DNA of 56,724 nt from Nitrosomonas supralitoralis (GCF_003011925.2 NZ_PXXU01000022.1:1-56724); one strand, 5' to 3'. Counted from the first letter of the stretch, positions 27,639 to 38,587 are shown. Notes: generated from the sequence alone by a model not told the origin. Numbers and translations are program-made.

Positions 27639-28397
27639 ATGAATAAAAGAACAAAAATGGATGTGAATAGTGTTACCGGTATTTTATTAGCTTCTGTTGC
27701 AATTATCGGTGGTCAAGTTCTTGAAGGTGGGCATGTCGGCTCTTTATTGCAAGCAGCAGCTTTTCTGATCGTTATGGGAGGTACTGTTGGCGCAGTTTTG
27801 TTACAAAGTCCGGTCAAAATTTTTGTCAATGGAGTCAGAATGGCCAGTTGGGTATTTTATCCACCTGAGAATTCTCCACAAAATTTAATTAAGCAAATTA
27901 TTAACTGGTCTCATATTTCACGTAAAGAAGGATTATTGGCTCTTGAATTACATATACCGACGGCTAAAGACCCATTCTCAAAAAAAGGATTGCAATTGCT
28001 TGCTGACGGAAGTACTCCGGAAAAATTACGTGAAGTTTTGGAAATTGATATCTTAGCTTTAGAAACACATCAACGGCAATCAGCTCGAATTTGGGAAGCA
28101 GCTGGTGGTTATGCTCCAACCATTGGCATTCTGGGTGCAGTGCTAGGTTTAATTCATGTGATGGAAAATTTATCGGATCCCAGTCTGTTGGGTAGCGGCA
28201 TTGCGGTGGCTTTTGTTGCAACGATTTATGGCGTTGGTTTGGCCAATCTCGTTTTCTTGCCAATTGCAAATAAGCTAAAAAATATTATTGGCGAGCATGT
28301 TGTAATGCAAGAGATGATGGTGGATGGCTTTGTTGCTATTGCGAATGGTGAAAATCCCCGGTTAATAGAAAGCCGATTGAAGGGATACTATATTTAG
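27639..28397 (+). CDS. motC: Flagellar motor stator protein, MotA type (MotC)
   Basis: About 252 residues with four hydrophobic segments and the conserved cytoplasmic loop (KEGLLALE, then PEKLREVLEID). The last two segments contain GGYAPTIGILGAVLGLIHVM and IAVAFVATIYGVGLANLVFLP, the proton-channel helices. With the next gene it forms the torque-generating stator. The layout next to fliA is that of the second stator pair (motC-motD) in many beta/gammaproteobacteria. Start is uncertain: ATG at 27639 or 27657, or TTG at 27627. Confidence 0.92.
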   Translation: MNKRTKMDVNSVTGILLASVAIIGGQVLEGGHVGSLLQAAAFLIVMGGTVGAVLLQSPVKIFVNGVRMASWVFYPPENSPQNLIKQIINWSHISRKEGLLALELHIPTAKDPFSKKGLQLLADGSTPEKLREVLEIDILALETHQRQSARIWEAAGGYAPTIGILGAVLGLIHVMENLSDPSLLGSGIAVAFVATIYGVGLANLVFLPIANKLKNIIGEHVVMQEMMVDGFVAIANGENPRLIESRLKGYYI

Positions 28398-28433
28398 TCT
28401 CATCAAGTATTAATTTCACTGTTAATTCATTGA

Positions 28434-29228
28434 ATGATAAAAAGAAGAAAACAAAGAAATGACGAGCCGCATGAAAATCACGAGCGCTGGCTTGTTTCAT
28501 ACTCAGATTTTATAACATTGCTGTTCGCTTTGTTCGTAGTAATGTATGCTGTTTCGTCGGTAAATGAAGGTAAGTATCGTGTTCTAAGCTCTTCATTGGT
28601 TAGCGCGTTTAAAAGTAATAGCCCAGCTACTTCCGCATCTCAACAGACAGCGGAGTTTTTACCGCTTAAAAATGAGTATTCAAATCAGGCTAATCCGATC
28701 AAGCTGATAGATAATTTCAGTTCTCAGAAAGCAATAAAACAAGAGAAAATGAAAGGCATGGCTAAGAATATTCTACATGCGCTGGAACCATTAGTTAAGG
28801 ATGGTCAGGTGAGAGTGACCCAAAATTCTTTGGGAATTACCGTTGAAATTAATGCCAGTGTTCTTTTCTCACCAGGACAAGCCAAGCTTGCTGAAAGCTC
28901 GAATTTGTCACTTCAGGCGGTTGCACATGTAATCAAGGGACACGAACACGAAATTCATGTTGAAGGCCACACAGATAATTTACCTATTAACACTGAAAAT
29001 TTTCCATCAAACTGGGAATTGTCATCTGCACGTGCAAGCAGTGTGATCAGGTTATTCATCGAAAAGGGCGTTGATGCTCATCGACTTACTGCGATTGGTT
29101 ATGGTGAAAATAGACCAATGGAAAGCAATGAGACATTTGAAGGAAGAAAAAGAAATCGTCGCGTGTCGATTCTGATTTTATCAGCAGATCCAGGCAAAGT
29201 AACTGAAATTCCAATCGCTGAAAATTAG
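28434..29228 (+). CDS. motD: Flagellar motor stator protein, MotB type (MotD)
   Basis: A 264-residue protein with one transmembrane helix near the N-terminus, WLVSYSDFITLLFALFVVMY, which holds the essential proton-binding Asp (about residue 25). After a linker comes an OmpA-like peptidoglycan-binding domain (VEGHTDNLPI, NWELSSARASSVIRLFIEKG, GYGENRPMESN, RKRNRRVSILI). It anchors the stator to the cell wall. Partner of the preceding MotA-type gene. Confidence 0.92.
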   Translation: MIKRRKQRNDEPHENHERWLVSYSDFITLLFALFVVMYAVSSVNEGKYRVLSSSLVSAFKSNSPATSASQQTAEFLPLKNEYSNQANPIKLIDNFSSQKAIKQEKMKGMAKNILHALEPLVKDGQVRVTQNSLGITVEINASVLFSPGQAKLAESSNLSLQAVAHVIKGHEHEIHVEGHTDNLPINTENFPSNWELSSARASSVIRLFIEKGVDAHRLTAIGYGENRPMESNETFEGRKRNRRVSILILSADPGKVTEIPIAEN

Positions 29229-29251
29229 AATAACATTGTGAGAGTTTGCCA

Positions 29252-29716
29252 TCAAATATAAGTCTGGCCCTTAGGTCCATAGAGAGCGACATTACCCGCA
29301 GCTCCATGGAGAGCTGCAAAAGACCTCAGGTTGTGCTGCAGCAGGTTTGAAATAATTAATCCATTAGAATGAGTGAATTGTTGTGCCGTTTTGGCAAGAT
29401 CTAACAATTCATTCCACAAAGCTTTTACTTCGTGCAAATTGGAATTCTGTTCAGTCAATTCATTAAGCCAAGAGTTTATGCTTTTTTTTTCTAAAGATAG
29501 GCCTAATTTCTGAAAAAAAACGTTGCGACGATCATCACGTTGTATTAATTCGTGAATTAATTTTGTTTTGTCGGAAGCAAGATAATCTATTTCTTCTAAT
29601 TTTCCTTGAATGAGAGCGCTTTCTTCTTTTTTAAGGATTTCTACAAAAATATGTAATGCGTTTCTCTCAGCTTCCAATTCTTCCATGAAGCTTGCAATAT
29701 TTTGTTGCAAAGGCAT
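29252..29716 (-). CDS. flgN: Flagellar export chaperone FlgN
   Basis: A 154-residue, mostly helical protein with the FlgN-family layout (MEELEAERNALHIFVEILKKEESALIQGK begins the first helix; a late NGLIISNLLQHNLRSFAALH region). It escorts the hook-filament junction proteins FlgK and FlgL to the export gate. Its ATG overlaps the flgM stop (TAATG), showing translational coupling. It is convergent with the motor genes. Confidence 0.85.
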   Translation of the reverse strand: MPLQQNIASFMEELEAERNALHIFVEILKKEESALIQGKLEEIDYLASDKTKLIHELIQRDDRRNVFFQKLGLSLEKKSINSWLNELTEQNSNLHEVKALWNELLDLAKTAQQFTHSNGLIISNLLQHNLRSFAALHGAAGNVALYGPKGQTYI

Positions 29717-30021
29717 TACGCAGCACCTTTCTTGGATTGAATCAACTCTTTAACTGTTTCTAGCAGTCGATCGGCAACAACTTCCGGATTAATGTGGAAA
29801 TTTCCTTCACTAATCGCTTGCTTTATTTCCTGAACACGTGCTGTATCTACAATCGAGCCACTTGCAAAACTACTGTCAATTGATTGTAGTTTCGCAGCAT
29901 TAGGGCTTAAATGGACGCTATTTTCTTGCTTTGTGCTTGGGTTCGGGGTGATATCTGCACGCCTTTTTCCATCATTAACAGATACAGTTGATACTGACTG
30001 TAAGGAGTTATCTATTTTCAT
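29716..30021 (-). CDS. flgM: Anti-sigma-28 factor FlgM
   Basis: A 101-residue protein with the FlgM pattern: a disordered polar N-terminus, VHLSPNAAKLQ, and the sigma-binding helices VDTARVQEIKQAISEGNFHINPEVVADRLLE. It holds FliA until the hook is complete and is then exported. A sigma-28 promoter lies 33 bases upstream, giving feedback. Followed by flgN. Confidence 0.92.
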   Translation of the reverse strand: MKIDNSLQSVSTVSVNDGKRRADITPNPSTKQENSVHLSPNAAKLQSIDSSFASGSIVDTARVQEIKQAISEGNFHINPEVVADRLLETVKELIQSKKGAA

Positions 30022-30053
30022 TTTTTTACCTCATAACGAATTCATGGAGTGCT

Positions 30054-30080
30054 TTATCGACATCTTTAGTCAGAACTTTA
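30054..30080 (-). promoter_or_regulatory. Sigma-28 (FliA) promoter of flgM-flgN
   Basis: On the minus strand the sequence reads TAAAGTTC, eleven bases, then GTCGATAA, against the FliA consensus TAAAGTTT-N11-GCCGATAA. Fourteen of sixteen positions match and the spacing is exact. It sits just upstream of flgM, an expected FliA target. Confidence 0.85.
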
Positions 30081-30300
30081 GAAAAAAAGATTTTGCTTGG
30101 GCACTGGAGTATTATTAGAATAAATAATTCATGATGACTTAGTTTAGGTTATTACGGCGCTCGCTGGTGTGAATCTTAGGAAATTTAACGCAAATATATT
30201 TTTTAGTGTTAGTGTCCATTCAACTGCAACTGGCCTCTCGTTAGCCATGTTGCTATTATCTCCCATCCTGAATATATGTATACTTTTTGTTAATAGTTAT

Positions 30301-31026
30301 ATGTCTATAATATTAAGAGCAATAGTGAGCGCATTTCGTGATTTGTTCCGTTTAAGAATCGCATGGACTATAGTTTGGCCAGTCCTGGTTTCTTTTCTGT
30401 TCTGGTTGATAGTCGGATTCATTTTTCAGGATAAATTTTCTGAAATAATTTACCAGATTCTGGACAGGATTGGTATTGGAGAGTGGTTGCAGAATTTAAA
30501 GCCAGATTGGATTGCATCGATAGTTCTAGGTTTATTTGATCTTTTAGTGCTTATTCCACTTGTAATAGTTACTACACTGTTAATTACCGCTATTTTTGTG
30601 ATGCCGGCATTAATCAACCTGGTAGCAGGACGTTTCTATCCAGATTTGAAGCGCCAAAATGGAGGTTCTATTACCGGGAGTATTATCAATGCAATAATCG
30701 CCAGTGTTACTTTTGTACTTATCTGGGTGGTTTCATTGCCACTATGGGCAGTTGGTGTAGGAATCGTCATTCCATTCGTGGCAGCTGCTTTTATGAATCA
30801 ACAGTTATTTCGTTATGATGCATTATCGGAGCATGCTACTAAGCATGAAATTAAAAGAATTTGTGCGGAAAACAGATACTCATTATGGGGATTGGGGCTG
30901 TTAACAGGTTTGATACAATTTATACCTTTTCTTAATTTATTGGCTCCAATTTTCACCGCCCTTGCATTTATTCATTTTGGCTTAGAGCATCTAAAGCTTT
31001 TGCGCACGGAAGAAGTGGCAAAATAA
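30301..31026 (+). CDS. EI24-domain inner-membrane protein
   Basis: About 241 residues with four to five hydrophobic segments and the features of the EI24/CysZ-like family (FRDLFRLRIAWTIVWPVL at the start, then LPLWAVGVGIVIPFVAAAFMNQQLFRYDALSEHAT). Function of the bacterial members outside CysZ is not settled; CysZ imports sulphate. The ATG at 30301 fits the family start, whereas the longer frame from 30169 adds an odd hydrophobic leader. Confidence 0.75.
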   Translation: MSIILRAIVSAFRDLFRLRIAWTIVWPVLVSFLFWLIVGFIFQDKFSEIIYQILDRIGIGEWLQNLKPDWIASIVLGLFDLLVLIPLVIVTTLLITAIFVMPALINLVAGRFYPDLKRQNGGSITGSIINAIIASVTFVLIWVVSLPLWAVGVGIVIPFVAAAFMNQQLFRYDALSEHATKHEIKRICAENRYSLWGLGLLTGLIQFIPFLNLLAPIFTALAFIHFGLEHLKLLRTEEVAK

Positions 31027-31099
31027 ATTATCAATCAATAAAAATTAGTCTTCAATATTCAAGCAAATTTCTTCTTGTGATCAAGTTTTTTAATCAATC

Positions 31100-31924
31100 G
31101 TGAGCATGTGCAATTGGGATTCGAACTTTATGGATTTTTCACCCTTGTTCGAGCCATTGTTGTATTTAAAAAAGGAGTTCTCAAATTTTCAACATTGGCC
31201 AGAACATGAAGAACTTAATAAGTTATGTTCCTTACGACATCAGCAAATTTATACTCGTTCAGGTAAATCTATTTGCTTTATACCGCAGGTTCTTGGAAAA
31301 CGTCATCAAACACAGGATTATGAATCGAAAATTTATTTGACTGGTCAAGTGCAAACTAGAGCAAGTAATTGGCATGATTTTTTTAATGCCTTAGTTTGGC
31401 AACTATTTCCACGTGCTAAATCGGCGCTCAATCAATTGCATTATCAAGCGCAATTATTCGAGCTGACAACTGAAGCTTTGAATAGATCTCCGTTAAGAGA
31501 TGCGGCCACACTGTTTGATGAGTCTGGCGTAGTTATTATCAGCAGTCAGGAGTTTTTGATCCAGTTGATAAAAGACTTTGAATGGAAAGAATTGTTTTGG
31601 CGGCAGCGTACTGCCGTATTATCATCAATGCGATTTATTATTTTTGGCCATGGAATGTATGAAAAAGCATTAAACCCTTATGTAGGTATGACTGGTAAAG
31701 CAATTATCTTCAAAGTGAGGAAAGAATTCTTTTTGCAAGAATTATTAGGCCAACTCAATTCAGTCGATGTAATGTTAGAGCAATTTTTGCTTTGTGCATT
31801 ATCCACAAGTACTGATTTGACACCAGTTCCAGTACTAGGTTACCCAGGATGGGACGCGGGTAATTGCTGTGAGTCTTATTATGAAAATAAGAAATATTTT
31901 CGCGAGCGTTGTAAATCTAAGTAA
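31100..31924 (+). CDS. DUF3025 family protein
   Basis: A 274-residue cytoplasmic protein matching the DUF3025 family, common in proteobacteria: TRASNWHDFFNALVWQLFP, DESGVVIIS, then FIIFGHGMYEKALNPYVGMT and a C-terminal PVLGYPGWDAGN. No activity is established. Start is GTG at 31100 or ATG at 31106. Confidence 0.85.
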   Translation: MSMCNWDSNFMDFSPLFEPLLYLKKEFSNFQHWPEHEELNKLCSLRHQQIYTRSGKSICFIPQVLGKRHQTQDYESKIYLTGQVQTRASNWHDFFNALVWQLFPRAKSALNQLHYQAQLFELTTEALNRSPLRDAATLFDESGVVIISSQEFLIQLIKDFEWKELFWRQRTAVLSSMRFIIFGHGMYEKALNPYVGMTGKAIIFKVRKEFFLQELLGQLNSVDVMLEQFLLCALSTSTDLTPVPVLGYPGWDAGNCCESYYENKKYFRERCKSK

Positions 31925-31987
31925 ATATGATGAGAATTACAGTTTTATTCTGAATCGCATATACTACAACTAGTACTAGGAATTAGA

Positions 31988-32410
31988 ATGAGAAAAACCT
32001 TGTTGGTGTTATTAATCTTATCATTTGTTATCGTCAATACATCACGGGCGGATGATTTGGCGCCGGAAAGTGTAAAAGGTGCCCGTACAATTAGCACTGA
32101 AACTGCTAAATTATTTTTCAATAAGGGATATTTATTTATTGATGTCAGGGGCTTGGAAGATTATAGCGTGGGACATATTCCTGGCGCGTACCATCTTTCA
32201 GTAAGATGTGATTTTGATGAGCAGAAATTGAGTGCAATATTAAACAAAGCTCAGCCTGCTGTAATTTATTGTAATGGTTCCTCGTGTCTAGGTAGTTCAA
32301 TTGCGATAAAAAAAGCAATTGAGTGGGGATGGACAAATATTTTTTATTACCGTGAAGGTATAACAGATTGGAAGCAAAAGAGTTATCCAGTGTTTGCATT
32401 AGAACCATAG
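31988..32410 (+). CDS. Periplasmic rhodanese-domain protein
   Basis: A 140-residue protein with a signal peptide (MRKTLLVLLILSFVIVNTSRA) and a single rhodanese domain: LFIDVRGLEDYSVGHIPGAYHL, then the active-site loop YCNGSSC, with a Cys at the expected position. Such proteins handle sulphur transfer or related redox work in the periplasm; the acceptor is unknown. It has its own gap on either side, so it is probably transcribed alone. Confidence 0.85.
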   Translation: MRKTLLVLLILSFVIVNTSRADDLAPESVKGARTISTETAKLFFNKGYLFIDVRGLEDYSVGHIPGAYHLSVRCDFDEQKLSAILNKAQPAVIYCNGSSCLGSSIAIKKAIEWGWTNIFYYREGITDWKQKSYPVFALEP

Positions 32411-32557
32411 TTTTTCCATCGATTAAGAGAATCTTTCTAAACAAATCTTATCAAAATTAATCTGGCTATCTTATTGCAGAAGCTTTGTGTTTTTGCGAAG
32501 CGGGTAAGTATTTTGTTAATATATAGTTTTTAATTTACTAATTTATTGGAGTATTTA

Positions 32558-32983
32558 ATGGCAATTGAAAGAACTTTATCAATTATTAAGCCGGATGCTG
32601 TTGCAAAGAATGTGATTGGGCAAATTTATTCTCGTTTTGAATCAAGTGGGCTGAAGATTATTGCCGCGCGTATGATACATTTATCACAATCTGACGCAGA
32701 GCAATTTTACGCAGTGCATCGTGAACGACCATTTTTTAACGATTTGGTTAAGTTTATGACATCCGGACCTGTAATGGTGCAAGTTCTGGAAGGAGAGGAA
32801 GCTATTAAGAAGAATCGCGATTTAATGGGGGCGACCGATCCAAGAAAAGCGGAAACAGGAACTATTCGCGCTGATTTTGCTGATAGTATTGATGCTAATG
32901 CGGTGCATGGCTCAGATGCGCTGGAGACTGCGATAGTTGAAATTGCTTGTTTTTTTCCCACACTTAATATTTATTCTCGTTAA
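32558..32983 (+). CDS. ndk: Nucleoside diphosphate kinase
   Basis: A 141-residue enzyme with [15 protein letters not shown], the catalytic His in NAVHGSDA, and [17 protein letters not shown]. It passes the gamma phosphate between nucleoside triphosphates and diphosphates through a phosphohistidine. The ATG at 32558 has GGAG at good spacing; an in-frame start at 32546 adds four residues. It opens the conserved ndk-rlmN-pilW-rodZ-ispG-hisS-yfgM-bamB-der series. Confidence 0.96.
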   Translation: MAIERTLSIIKPDAVAKNVIGQIYSRFESSGLKIIAARMIHLSQSDAEQFYAVHRERPFFNDLVKFMTSGPVMVQVLEGEEAIKKNRDLMGATDPRKAETGTIRADFADSIDANAVHGSDALETAIVEIACFFPTLNIYSR

Positions 32984-33003
32984 TAATTACTTGTATCTAA
33001 ATC

Positions 33004-34107
33004 GTGACTATTAATCTGCTGAATTACGATGGTAAAGGCTTAGTTGATTATTGCATTGGAATAGGCGAAAAACCTTTTCGTGCGAAGCAATTATTGCGCT
33101 GGATTCATCAGTTTGGCATAGCTGATTTTGATTTAATGAGTGATCTGGCAAAAAGTTTGCGCGAGAAGTTGGCTACACAGGCAATTATAGAATTGCCATC
33201 GATAATCTCTGATCATGAGGCAATCGATGGAACGCGTAAGTGGTTGTTATCGGTTGATGCGGGGAATAGCATAGAGACTGTTTTCATTCCCGAAACGAGC
33301 CGTGGCACTTTGTGCGTTTCAAGTCAGGTTGGCTGCGCATTGGCTTGTACCTTTTGTTCGACGGGGAAACAAGGGTTTAATCGAAATTTAACAGTTGCTG
33401 AGATTATTGGGCAGTTATGGATCGCAAATAAGTTGCTTCAAACCCATGCTGGCAATGATATTATGCCGCATACAAAAAAAGCGGTTACTAACGTTGTTAT
33501 GATGGGTATGGGTGAGCCACTAGCCAATTTTGAAAATGTTGTAACTGCATTAAATTTAATGCTGGATGATCATGCTTATGGTCTTTCTCGGCGTCGTGTA
33601 ACGGTGAGTACTTCAGGGTTAGTGCCAGCTATTGACCGGTTGCGCGAGCATTGTCCAGTTGCATTGGCCGTATCTTTGCATGCTCCGAATGATGCATTGC
33701 GTGATCAACTGGTGCCAATCAATAAAAAATATCCGATTAAAGAGTTGTTGGCCGCGTGCCAACGGTATCTTCCGGCTGCACCCAGAGATTTTATCACCTT
33801 TGAGTATGTCATGCTTAATGGTGTAAATGACAGTGTGGTCCATGCGCGCGAGCTTGTAAAATTAGTACAGGATGTTCCCTGTAAGTTTAATCTGATTCCG
33901 TTTAATTCTTTTTCAGATTCCGGGTTTAAGCGTTCATCAACTGAAGCTATAAGGGTATTTTGTGATGTGTTAATTCAGGCAGGAGTTGTCACTACTGTCA
34001 GAAAAACACGTGGTGACGATATAGCAGCTGCTTGTGGTCAGCTTGCCGGTCAGGTTAAAGATAAAACACGTCGCTTGACTCGATTGAAAATAGATACAAT
34101 CCAGTGA
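33004..34107 (+). CDS. rlmN: 23S rRNA/tRNA adenine-C2 methyltransferase RlmN
   Basis: A 367-residue radical SAM enzyme. The cluster motif is [16 protein letters not shown] (Cys111, 115, 118); other family blocks are [29 protein letters not shown] and the C-terminal [20 protein letters not shown], which holds the methyl-carrying Cys. It methylates A2503 of 23S rRNA and A37 of some tRNAs. The start is GTG at 33004. Confidence 0.95.
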   Translation: MTINLLNYDGKGLVDYCIGIGEKPFRAKQLLRWIHQFGIADFDLMSDLAKSLREKLATQAIIELPSIISDHEAIDGTRKWLLSVDAGNSIETVFIPETSRGTLCVSSQVGCALACTFCSTGKQGFNRNLTVAEIIGQLWIANKLLQTHAGNDIMPHTKKAVTNVVMMGMGEPLANFENVVTALNLMLDDHAYGLSRRRVTVSTSGLVPAIDRLREHCPVALAVSLHAPNDALRDQLVPINKKYPIKELLAACQRYLPAAPRDFITFEYVMLNGVNDSVVHARELVKLVQDVPCKFNLIPFNSFSDSGFKRSSTEAIRVFCDVLIQAGVVTTVRKTRGDDIAAACGQLAGQVKDKTRRLTRLKIDTIQ

Positions 34108-34889
34108 AAAATCATTTGTCACGATTTCTTTTATTGTTATCTTTTACAGGACTGAGCAGTTGTGTACAGCAACATGCAGAGAATGGAATGCCGGTTCAAG
34201 ATAGGGCAGATCGCGCATTTCAAAGTGCGAGAATCCATACCGAGTTAGCAGCTGAATATTATTATCGGGGACAATTAGAAGTTGCAATTGAGGAGGTTAA
34301 TGAGGCGTTAAAAGCACAATCAAATTATGCGCCTGCATATAGTGTGTTAGGACTTATTAATATGAATTTAAATGAAGACGGCAAAGCTCTGGAAAATTTT
34401 GAACGAGCTATTCGAATGGCACCGAGAAACTCTGAAATTCATAATAATTACGGGTGGTTCTTGTGTCAGCGCTTTCCTCAGCGCATGGATGATGCCATCA
34501 GTCACTTTATGGTGGCTGCTAAAGATCCACTCTATCCAACGCCTGAAATGTCTTTCACCAATGCTGGGGTCTGTGAAACCAAACGTCAAAAATATACTGA
34601 AGCACAGTTATTTTTTCAAAACGCATTATCGATTAAATCCAGTTATTCGCCTGCGATAATCGGATTAATTGATATTGATTTTCAGCGAGGAAATTTAACG
34701 GATGCAAAATCTAAACTTTCACAGTTTCTGCAAAATAATACATCTACAGCTGAGAGTTTATTGATGGCAATAAAAATTGAGCGAGCCTTGGGTAATCAAT
34801 TAGCTGTTGACAGTTATAATTTTCAATTGCAGAAGCATTTTCCTGAATCCAAAGAGGCCGCGGCGATTCGAGAAGGAAGGATCAAATGA
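34104..34889 (+). CDS. pilW: Type IV pilus biogenesis lipoprotein PilW (PilF)
   Basis: A 261-residue lipoprotein (signal ending in LSSC) with TPR repeats: [52 protein letters not shown]. It helps assemble the PilQ secretin in the outer membrane. Start GTG at 34104 overlaps the rlmN stop. Only type IV pilus gene in the window, in its usual conserved place. Confidence 0.9.
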   Translation: MKNHLSRFLLLLSFTGLSSCVQQHAENGMPVQDRADRAFQSARIHTELAAEYYYRGQLEVAIEEVNEALKAQSNYAPAYSVLGLINMNLNEDGKALENFERAIRMAPRNSEIHNNYGWFLCQRFPQRMDDAISHFMVAAKDPLYPTPEMSFTNAGVCETKRQKYTEAQLFFQNALSIKSSYSPAIIGLIDIDFQRGNLTDAKSKLSQFLQNNTSTAESLLMAIKIERALGNQLAVDSYNFQLQKHFPESKEAAAIREGRIK

Positions 34890-36016
34890 CGAATAATAAT
34901 GAAGAGAATAAAAACCATGTAAATAAAATTGTTGAGAATATTGAACCCGCTATTCAGGATTTAAAAGCACTAGCAAAGAATAAATTATCTGAGCACGGCA
35001 AACTCGATTCTATTGCATCTAATTTAAACATACATCAGCATGAGCATATCGAAACAGGTGATCCCCAAGATAGCTTTGTTGTTTATGGCCATGAACATAT
35101 AAAAACTCAGAATGAATTGAATGATATTGATTCGATGGGCATTGTGCAAAGTGTTGGACATTTGCTGCGCAAGGCAAGAATTATGAGAAATATGAGCGTT
35201 GAGGATGTTTCACGGCAATTGCGACTTTCAGTACAGCAGATTGAAGCAATCGAAAACGAGAATTTTGAGAAATTGCCGGGAACAACATTTTTACGTGGAT
35301 TTATCCGCAACTATGCCAATCTGGTGCAACTGGATCCAATGCCGTTGCTGCAATTGCTTCCAGAATCTACTCGAATAATATCAACATATGAACGTACGCC
35401 GTTTAAAAATAAGCAACTATCATTTTCTTCGAGTCGAGAAAGTTCTGGCAATAACTCATTAGTGATTATAGTTATTTTGGTTCTCATTGTCTTGGGCGCA
35501 TATTTTGTTTTTGAAAATAGTGGATGGAACAGGAATTCTGATACCGACTCGATGAGCAGTGCAGTTCATTCAGAATCTGGCACAGCATCCATGGAAATTC
35601 AATTGCCGATGTCGACATCTACAGCTAACTTGCCAATAATAACACCGAAAAATAACAATGAGGTTAATAATCAGTCTAATACCGCAGCTGAGCTAGAAGT
35701 AAAAACTGAAGATTTTCCAGCAGATGCGAAACTTATTGCGCAATCTTCTGATATGAAGAATGCAATCTCCAAAGATTCAGGGAATTTATATTTTAAATTG
35801 AGTGCAGATTCATGGGTGAAAGTAGTAGATGCTAAAGGTGTTTCTTTGATTGAAAAACTTTTGAAGGGTGGTAGTGAGCAAATTATCGTAGGCAAAAGAC
35901 CGCTATCGATTGTTATAGGTAATACATCAGGGGTTATTCTCACATATAATGACAAGAAAATTGATATATCTTCCTATAAAAAGCAAGACGGAACTGCGCG
36001 TTTTACGCTCGAATAA
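34886..36016 (+). CDS. rodZ: RodZ-like helix-turn-helix membrane protein
   Basis: A 376-residue protein: an acidic N-terminal extension of about 85 residues, a helix-turn-helix domain (HLLRKARIMRNMSVEDVSRQ, IENENFEKLPG, FLRGFIRNYANLV), a transmembrane helix (IIVILVLIVLGAYFVFE, about residues 194-212), a Ser/Thr/Asn linker and a C-terminal DUF4115 beta domain (SADSWVKVVDA). RodZ links MreB to the cell wall machinery. The long N-terminal extension is a local peculiarity. It overlaps the pilW stop by four bases. Confidence 0.85.
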   Translation: MTNNNEENKNHVNKIVENIEPAIQDLKALAKNKLSEHGKLDSIASNLNIHQHEHIETGDPQDSFVVYGHEHIKTQNELNDIDSMGIVQSVGHLLRKARIMRNMSVEDVSRQLRLSVQQIEAIENENFEKLPGTTFLRGFIRNYANLVQLDPMPLLQLLPESTRIISTYERTPFKNKQLSFSSSRESSGNNSLVIIVILVLIVLGAYFVFENSGWNRNSDTDSMSSAVHSESGTASMEIQLPMSTSTANLPIITPKNNNEVNNQSNTAAELEVKTEDFPADAKLIAQSSDMKNAISKDSGNLYFKLSADSWVKVVDAKGVSLIEKLLKGGSEQIIVGKRPLSIVIGNTSGVILTYNDKKIDISSYKKQDGTARFTLE

Positions 36017-36053
36017 GCTTGTTTACAACCTTTAGATCTTAATACAACTAATT

Positions 36054-37292
36054 ATGTCTGAGAATAATTTTTCGATAAATCGCCGATCCAGTGTGGGTGT
36101 TCGGGTTGGTTCTATAATGCTGGGTGGTGGTGCGCCGGTCGTTGTGCAATCAATGACTAATACCGATACGGTTGATGAGGTCGCTACTGTAGAACAAGTT
36201 GCACAGCTAGCACGAGCTGGTTCTGAATTGGTTCGGATTACTGTCAATTCAATGGAAGCTGCAAAAGCGGTAGCGGGAATTCGCGCGCGTTTGGATGAGA
36301 TGGGATGTCATGTGCCTTTGGTAGGTGATTTTCATTTCAATGGCCATAAACTGCTTACTAGTTATCCCGAATGTGCAAAAGCTTTGGCAAAATTTCGTAT
36401 CAATCCCGGAAATGTTGGCCATGGCAAGAAACGTGACGAACAATTTGCTACCTTGATTGAAACAGCTTGTAAATATGATAAACCTGTGCGCATCGGGGTG
36501 AACTGGGGGAGTCTTGATCCCGAAATGTTGGCGCGTATTATGGATGAAAATGCGGCTTCTAGTAATCCACAAGATGCTAAGTATGTAATGCGAGAAGCAC
36601 TGATTGCATCAGCTTTAGAAAGTGCAGCAAAAGCAGAAGAAATTGGGCTTAATCGCAATAAGATTGTATTGTCTTGTAAAGTAAGTGGTGTGCAGGATTT
36701 GATTATGGTATATCGAGATTTGGCTGCACGCTGCGACTATGCGTTACATTTAGGATTGACTGAGGCTGGTATGGGCTCTAAAGGCATTGTGGCGTCTACA
36801 GCGGCTTTGGCTATTCTGTTACAGGAAGGCATTGGCGACACTATTCGGATTTCATTAACTCCGGAGCCAGGAGGAAGCCGTTCTCGCGAGGTGATTGTTG
36901 CCCAGGAAATTCTACAAACCATGGGGTTGCGTGCGTTTGTTCCATTAGTAGCAGCTTGCCCAGGATGCGGGCGCACAACTAGCACTTATTTTCAAGAATT
37001 AGCCGAAAGTATACAAGCGTATGTGCGTGACGAGATGATTGTATGGCGAGGACAATATGATGGAGTTGAAAATATGACACTGGCTGTCATGGGTTGTGTG
37101 GTAAATGGGCCAGGAGAGAGTAAGCACGCTAATATCGGTATTAGTCTGCCAGGTTCTGGTGAAACTCCGGTGGCACCAGTCTTTGTTGATGGACAAAAAA
37201 CAGTAACCTTAAAAGGCGATAATATTGCTAACGAATTCCGTGCAATTGTCGATCAATATGTAAGTGAAAAGTATCCAAGAAAAGTTGTCTGA
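36054..37292 (+). CDS. ispG: 4-hydroxy-3-methylbut-2-enyl diphosphate synthase IspG
   Basis: A 412-residue iron-sulphur enzyme of the MEP isoprenoid pathway. [10 protein letters not shown] and [11 protein letters not shown] start the TIM-barrel part; the cluster cysteines are in [10 protein letters not shown] and [10 protein letters not shown]. It converts MEcPP to HMBPP. The stop overlaps the hisS start (TGATG), indicating coupling. Confidence 0.95.
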   Translation: MSENNFSINRRSSVGVRVGSIMLGGGAPVVVQSMTNTDTVDEVATVEQVAQLARAGSELVRITVNSMEAAKAVAGIRARLDEMGCHVPLVGDFHFNGHKLLTSYPECAKALAKFRINPGNVGHGKKRDEQFATLIETACKYDKPVRIGVNWGSLDPEMLARIMDENAASSNPQDAKYVMREALIASALESAAKAEEIGLNRNKIVLSCKVSGVQDLIMVYRDLAARCDYALHLGLTEAGMGSKGIVASTAALAILLQEGIGDTIRISLTPEPGGSRSREVIVAQEILQTMGLRAFVPLVAACPGCGRTTSTYFQELAESIQAYVRDEMIVWRGQYDGVENMTLAVMGCVVNGPGESKHANIGISLPGSGETPVAPVFVDGQKTVTLKGDNIANEFRAIVDQYVSEKYPRKVV

Positions 37293-38557
37293 TGACTAAT
37301 GGTGTTAAAGCAATTCGTGGGATGAATGATATCCTCCCAAACGAATCTTACCTCTGGGAATATTTTGAACAAACGGTGCAGCGATGGCTTGCGGTTTATG
37401 GATACCGGAATATCCGCACCCCTATCGTTGAACAAACCGATTTGTTTGTTCGTTCTATCGGTGAAGTAACTGATATTGTTGAGAAAGAGATGTATACTTT
37501 TGTTGATCATCTCAATAATGATAGTTTGACATTGCGTCCAGAAGGCACTGTTTCATGCGTACGCGCTGTGATTGAGCACAATCTTTTGTATGCAGGACCG
37601 CAGAAACTATATTATGCCGGTCCGATGTTCCGTCATGAACGTCCACAAAAAGGACGTTACCGGCAATTTCATCAGGTAGGTGTAGAAGCGTTGGGTTATG
37701 CGGGACCCGATATCGATGCTGAACTAATCGTGATGTGTGTCCGTTTATGGAAATTATTGGGAATCTCGGGTTTGCGTCTGGAAATTAGTACATTAGGGAA
37801 CGTCGAGTCACGTGCATTGCATCGCTCGCGATTGCTCAAATACTTTGAACAGCATCGTAGTGAATTGGATGAAGATGGATTAAGGCGCTTGTATACCAAT
37901 CCACTGCGCATACTTGACAGTAAGAATCCGAGAATGCAGCAAGTTATTGAGAATGCACCTAAATTGATTGATGATTTGGATGCTGAATCATGCAATCATT
38001 TTGAATCTTTGCAAAGGATATTACGCGAGCAAGGCATTAATTTTGAGATTAATTTGCGATTAGTAAGGGGGTTGGATTATTACAACCGTACTGTATTTGA
38101 ATGGGTCACCGATAAATTAGGAGCACAGGGAACAGTTTGTGCAGGCGGACGCTATGACAGCTTAGTTGAGCAGGTGGGCGGGAAATCTATTCCAGCTTGT
38201 GGTTTTGCTATGGGAGTAGAACGGCTGCTGGCATTGATGCAAGAGTGTGGAAGAGAAATCAAGCAGCCTGTACCTGATATTTATATCGTGCATCAAGGCA
38301 GTGAGCAGGTTATGAATTATGCTTGGAAGTGTGCTGAATTTCTCCGCGATGAAGGGCTTGACGTCATTTTGCATTGTGGTGGTGGCAGCATTAAATCACA
38401 GATGAAAAAAGCCGATGTATCTGGTGCACTTTATGCACTGATTATCGGGGATGATGAGTTTAAAGCACAAGAAGTAAGCATTAAACCATTGCGTGAACTG
38501 ATTGAACAGGCAAGCGTAAAACTAGACAGTGTTACTGAAATAATCAATTCGTATTAA
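37292..38557 (+). CDS. hisS: Histidyl-tRNA synthetase
   Basis: A 421-residue class II synthetase. Motif 1 region [10 protein letters not shown], motif 2 [19 protein letters not shown], the histidine-specific [12 protein letters not shown] and [15 protein letters not shown], and an anticodon-binding domain at the end ([17 protein letters not shown]). It charges tRNA-His. Essential core gene in the conserved cluster. Confidence 0.96.
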   Translation: MTNGVKAIRGMNDILPNESYLWEYFEQTVQRWLAVYGYRNIRTPIVEQTDLFVRSIGEVTDIVEKEMYTFVDHLNNDSLTLRPEGTVSCVRAVIEHNLLYAGPQKLYYAGPMFRHERPQKGRYRQFHQVGVEALGYAGPDIDAELIVMCVRLWKLLGISGLRLEISTLGNVESRALHRSRLLKYFEQHRSELDEDGLRRLYTNPLRILDSKNPRMQQVIENAPKLIDDLDAESCNHFESLQRILREQGINFEINLRLVRGLDYYNRTVFEWVTDKLGAQGTVCAGGRYDSLVEQVGGKSIPACGFAMGVERLLALMQECGREIKQPVPDIYIVHQGSEQVMNYAWKCAEFLRDEGLDVILHCGGGSIKSQMKKADVSGALYALIIGDDEFKAQEVSIKPLRELIEQASVKLDSVTEIINSY

Positions 38558-38587
38558 TAATAATTCAGAATTAACCAGGAAAATACC

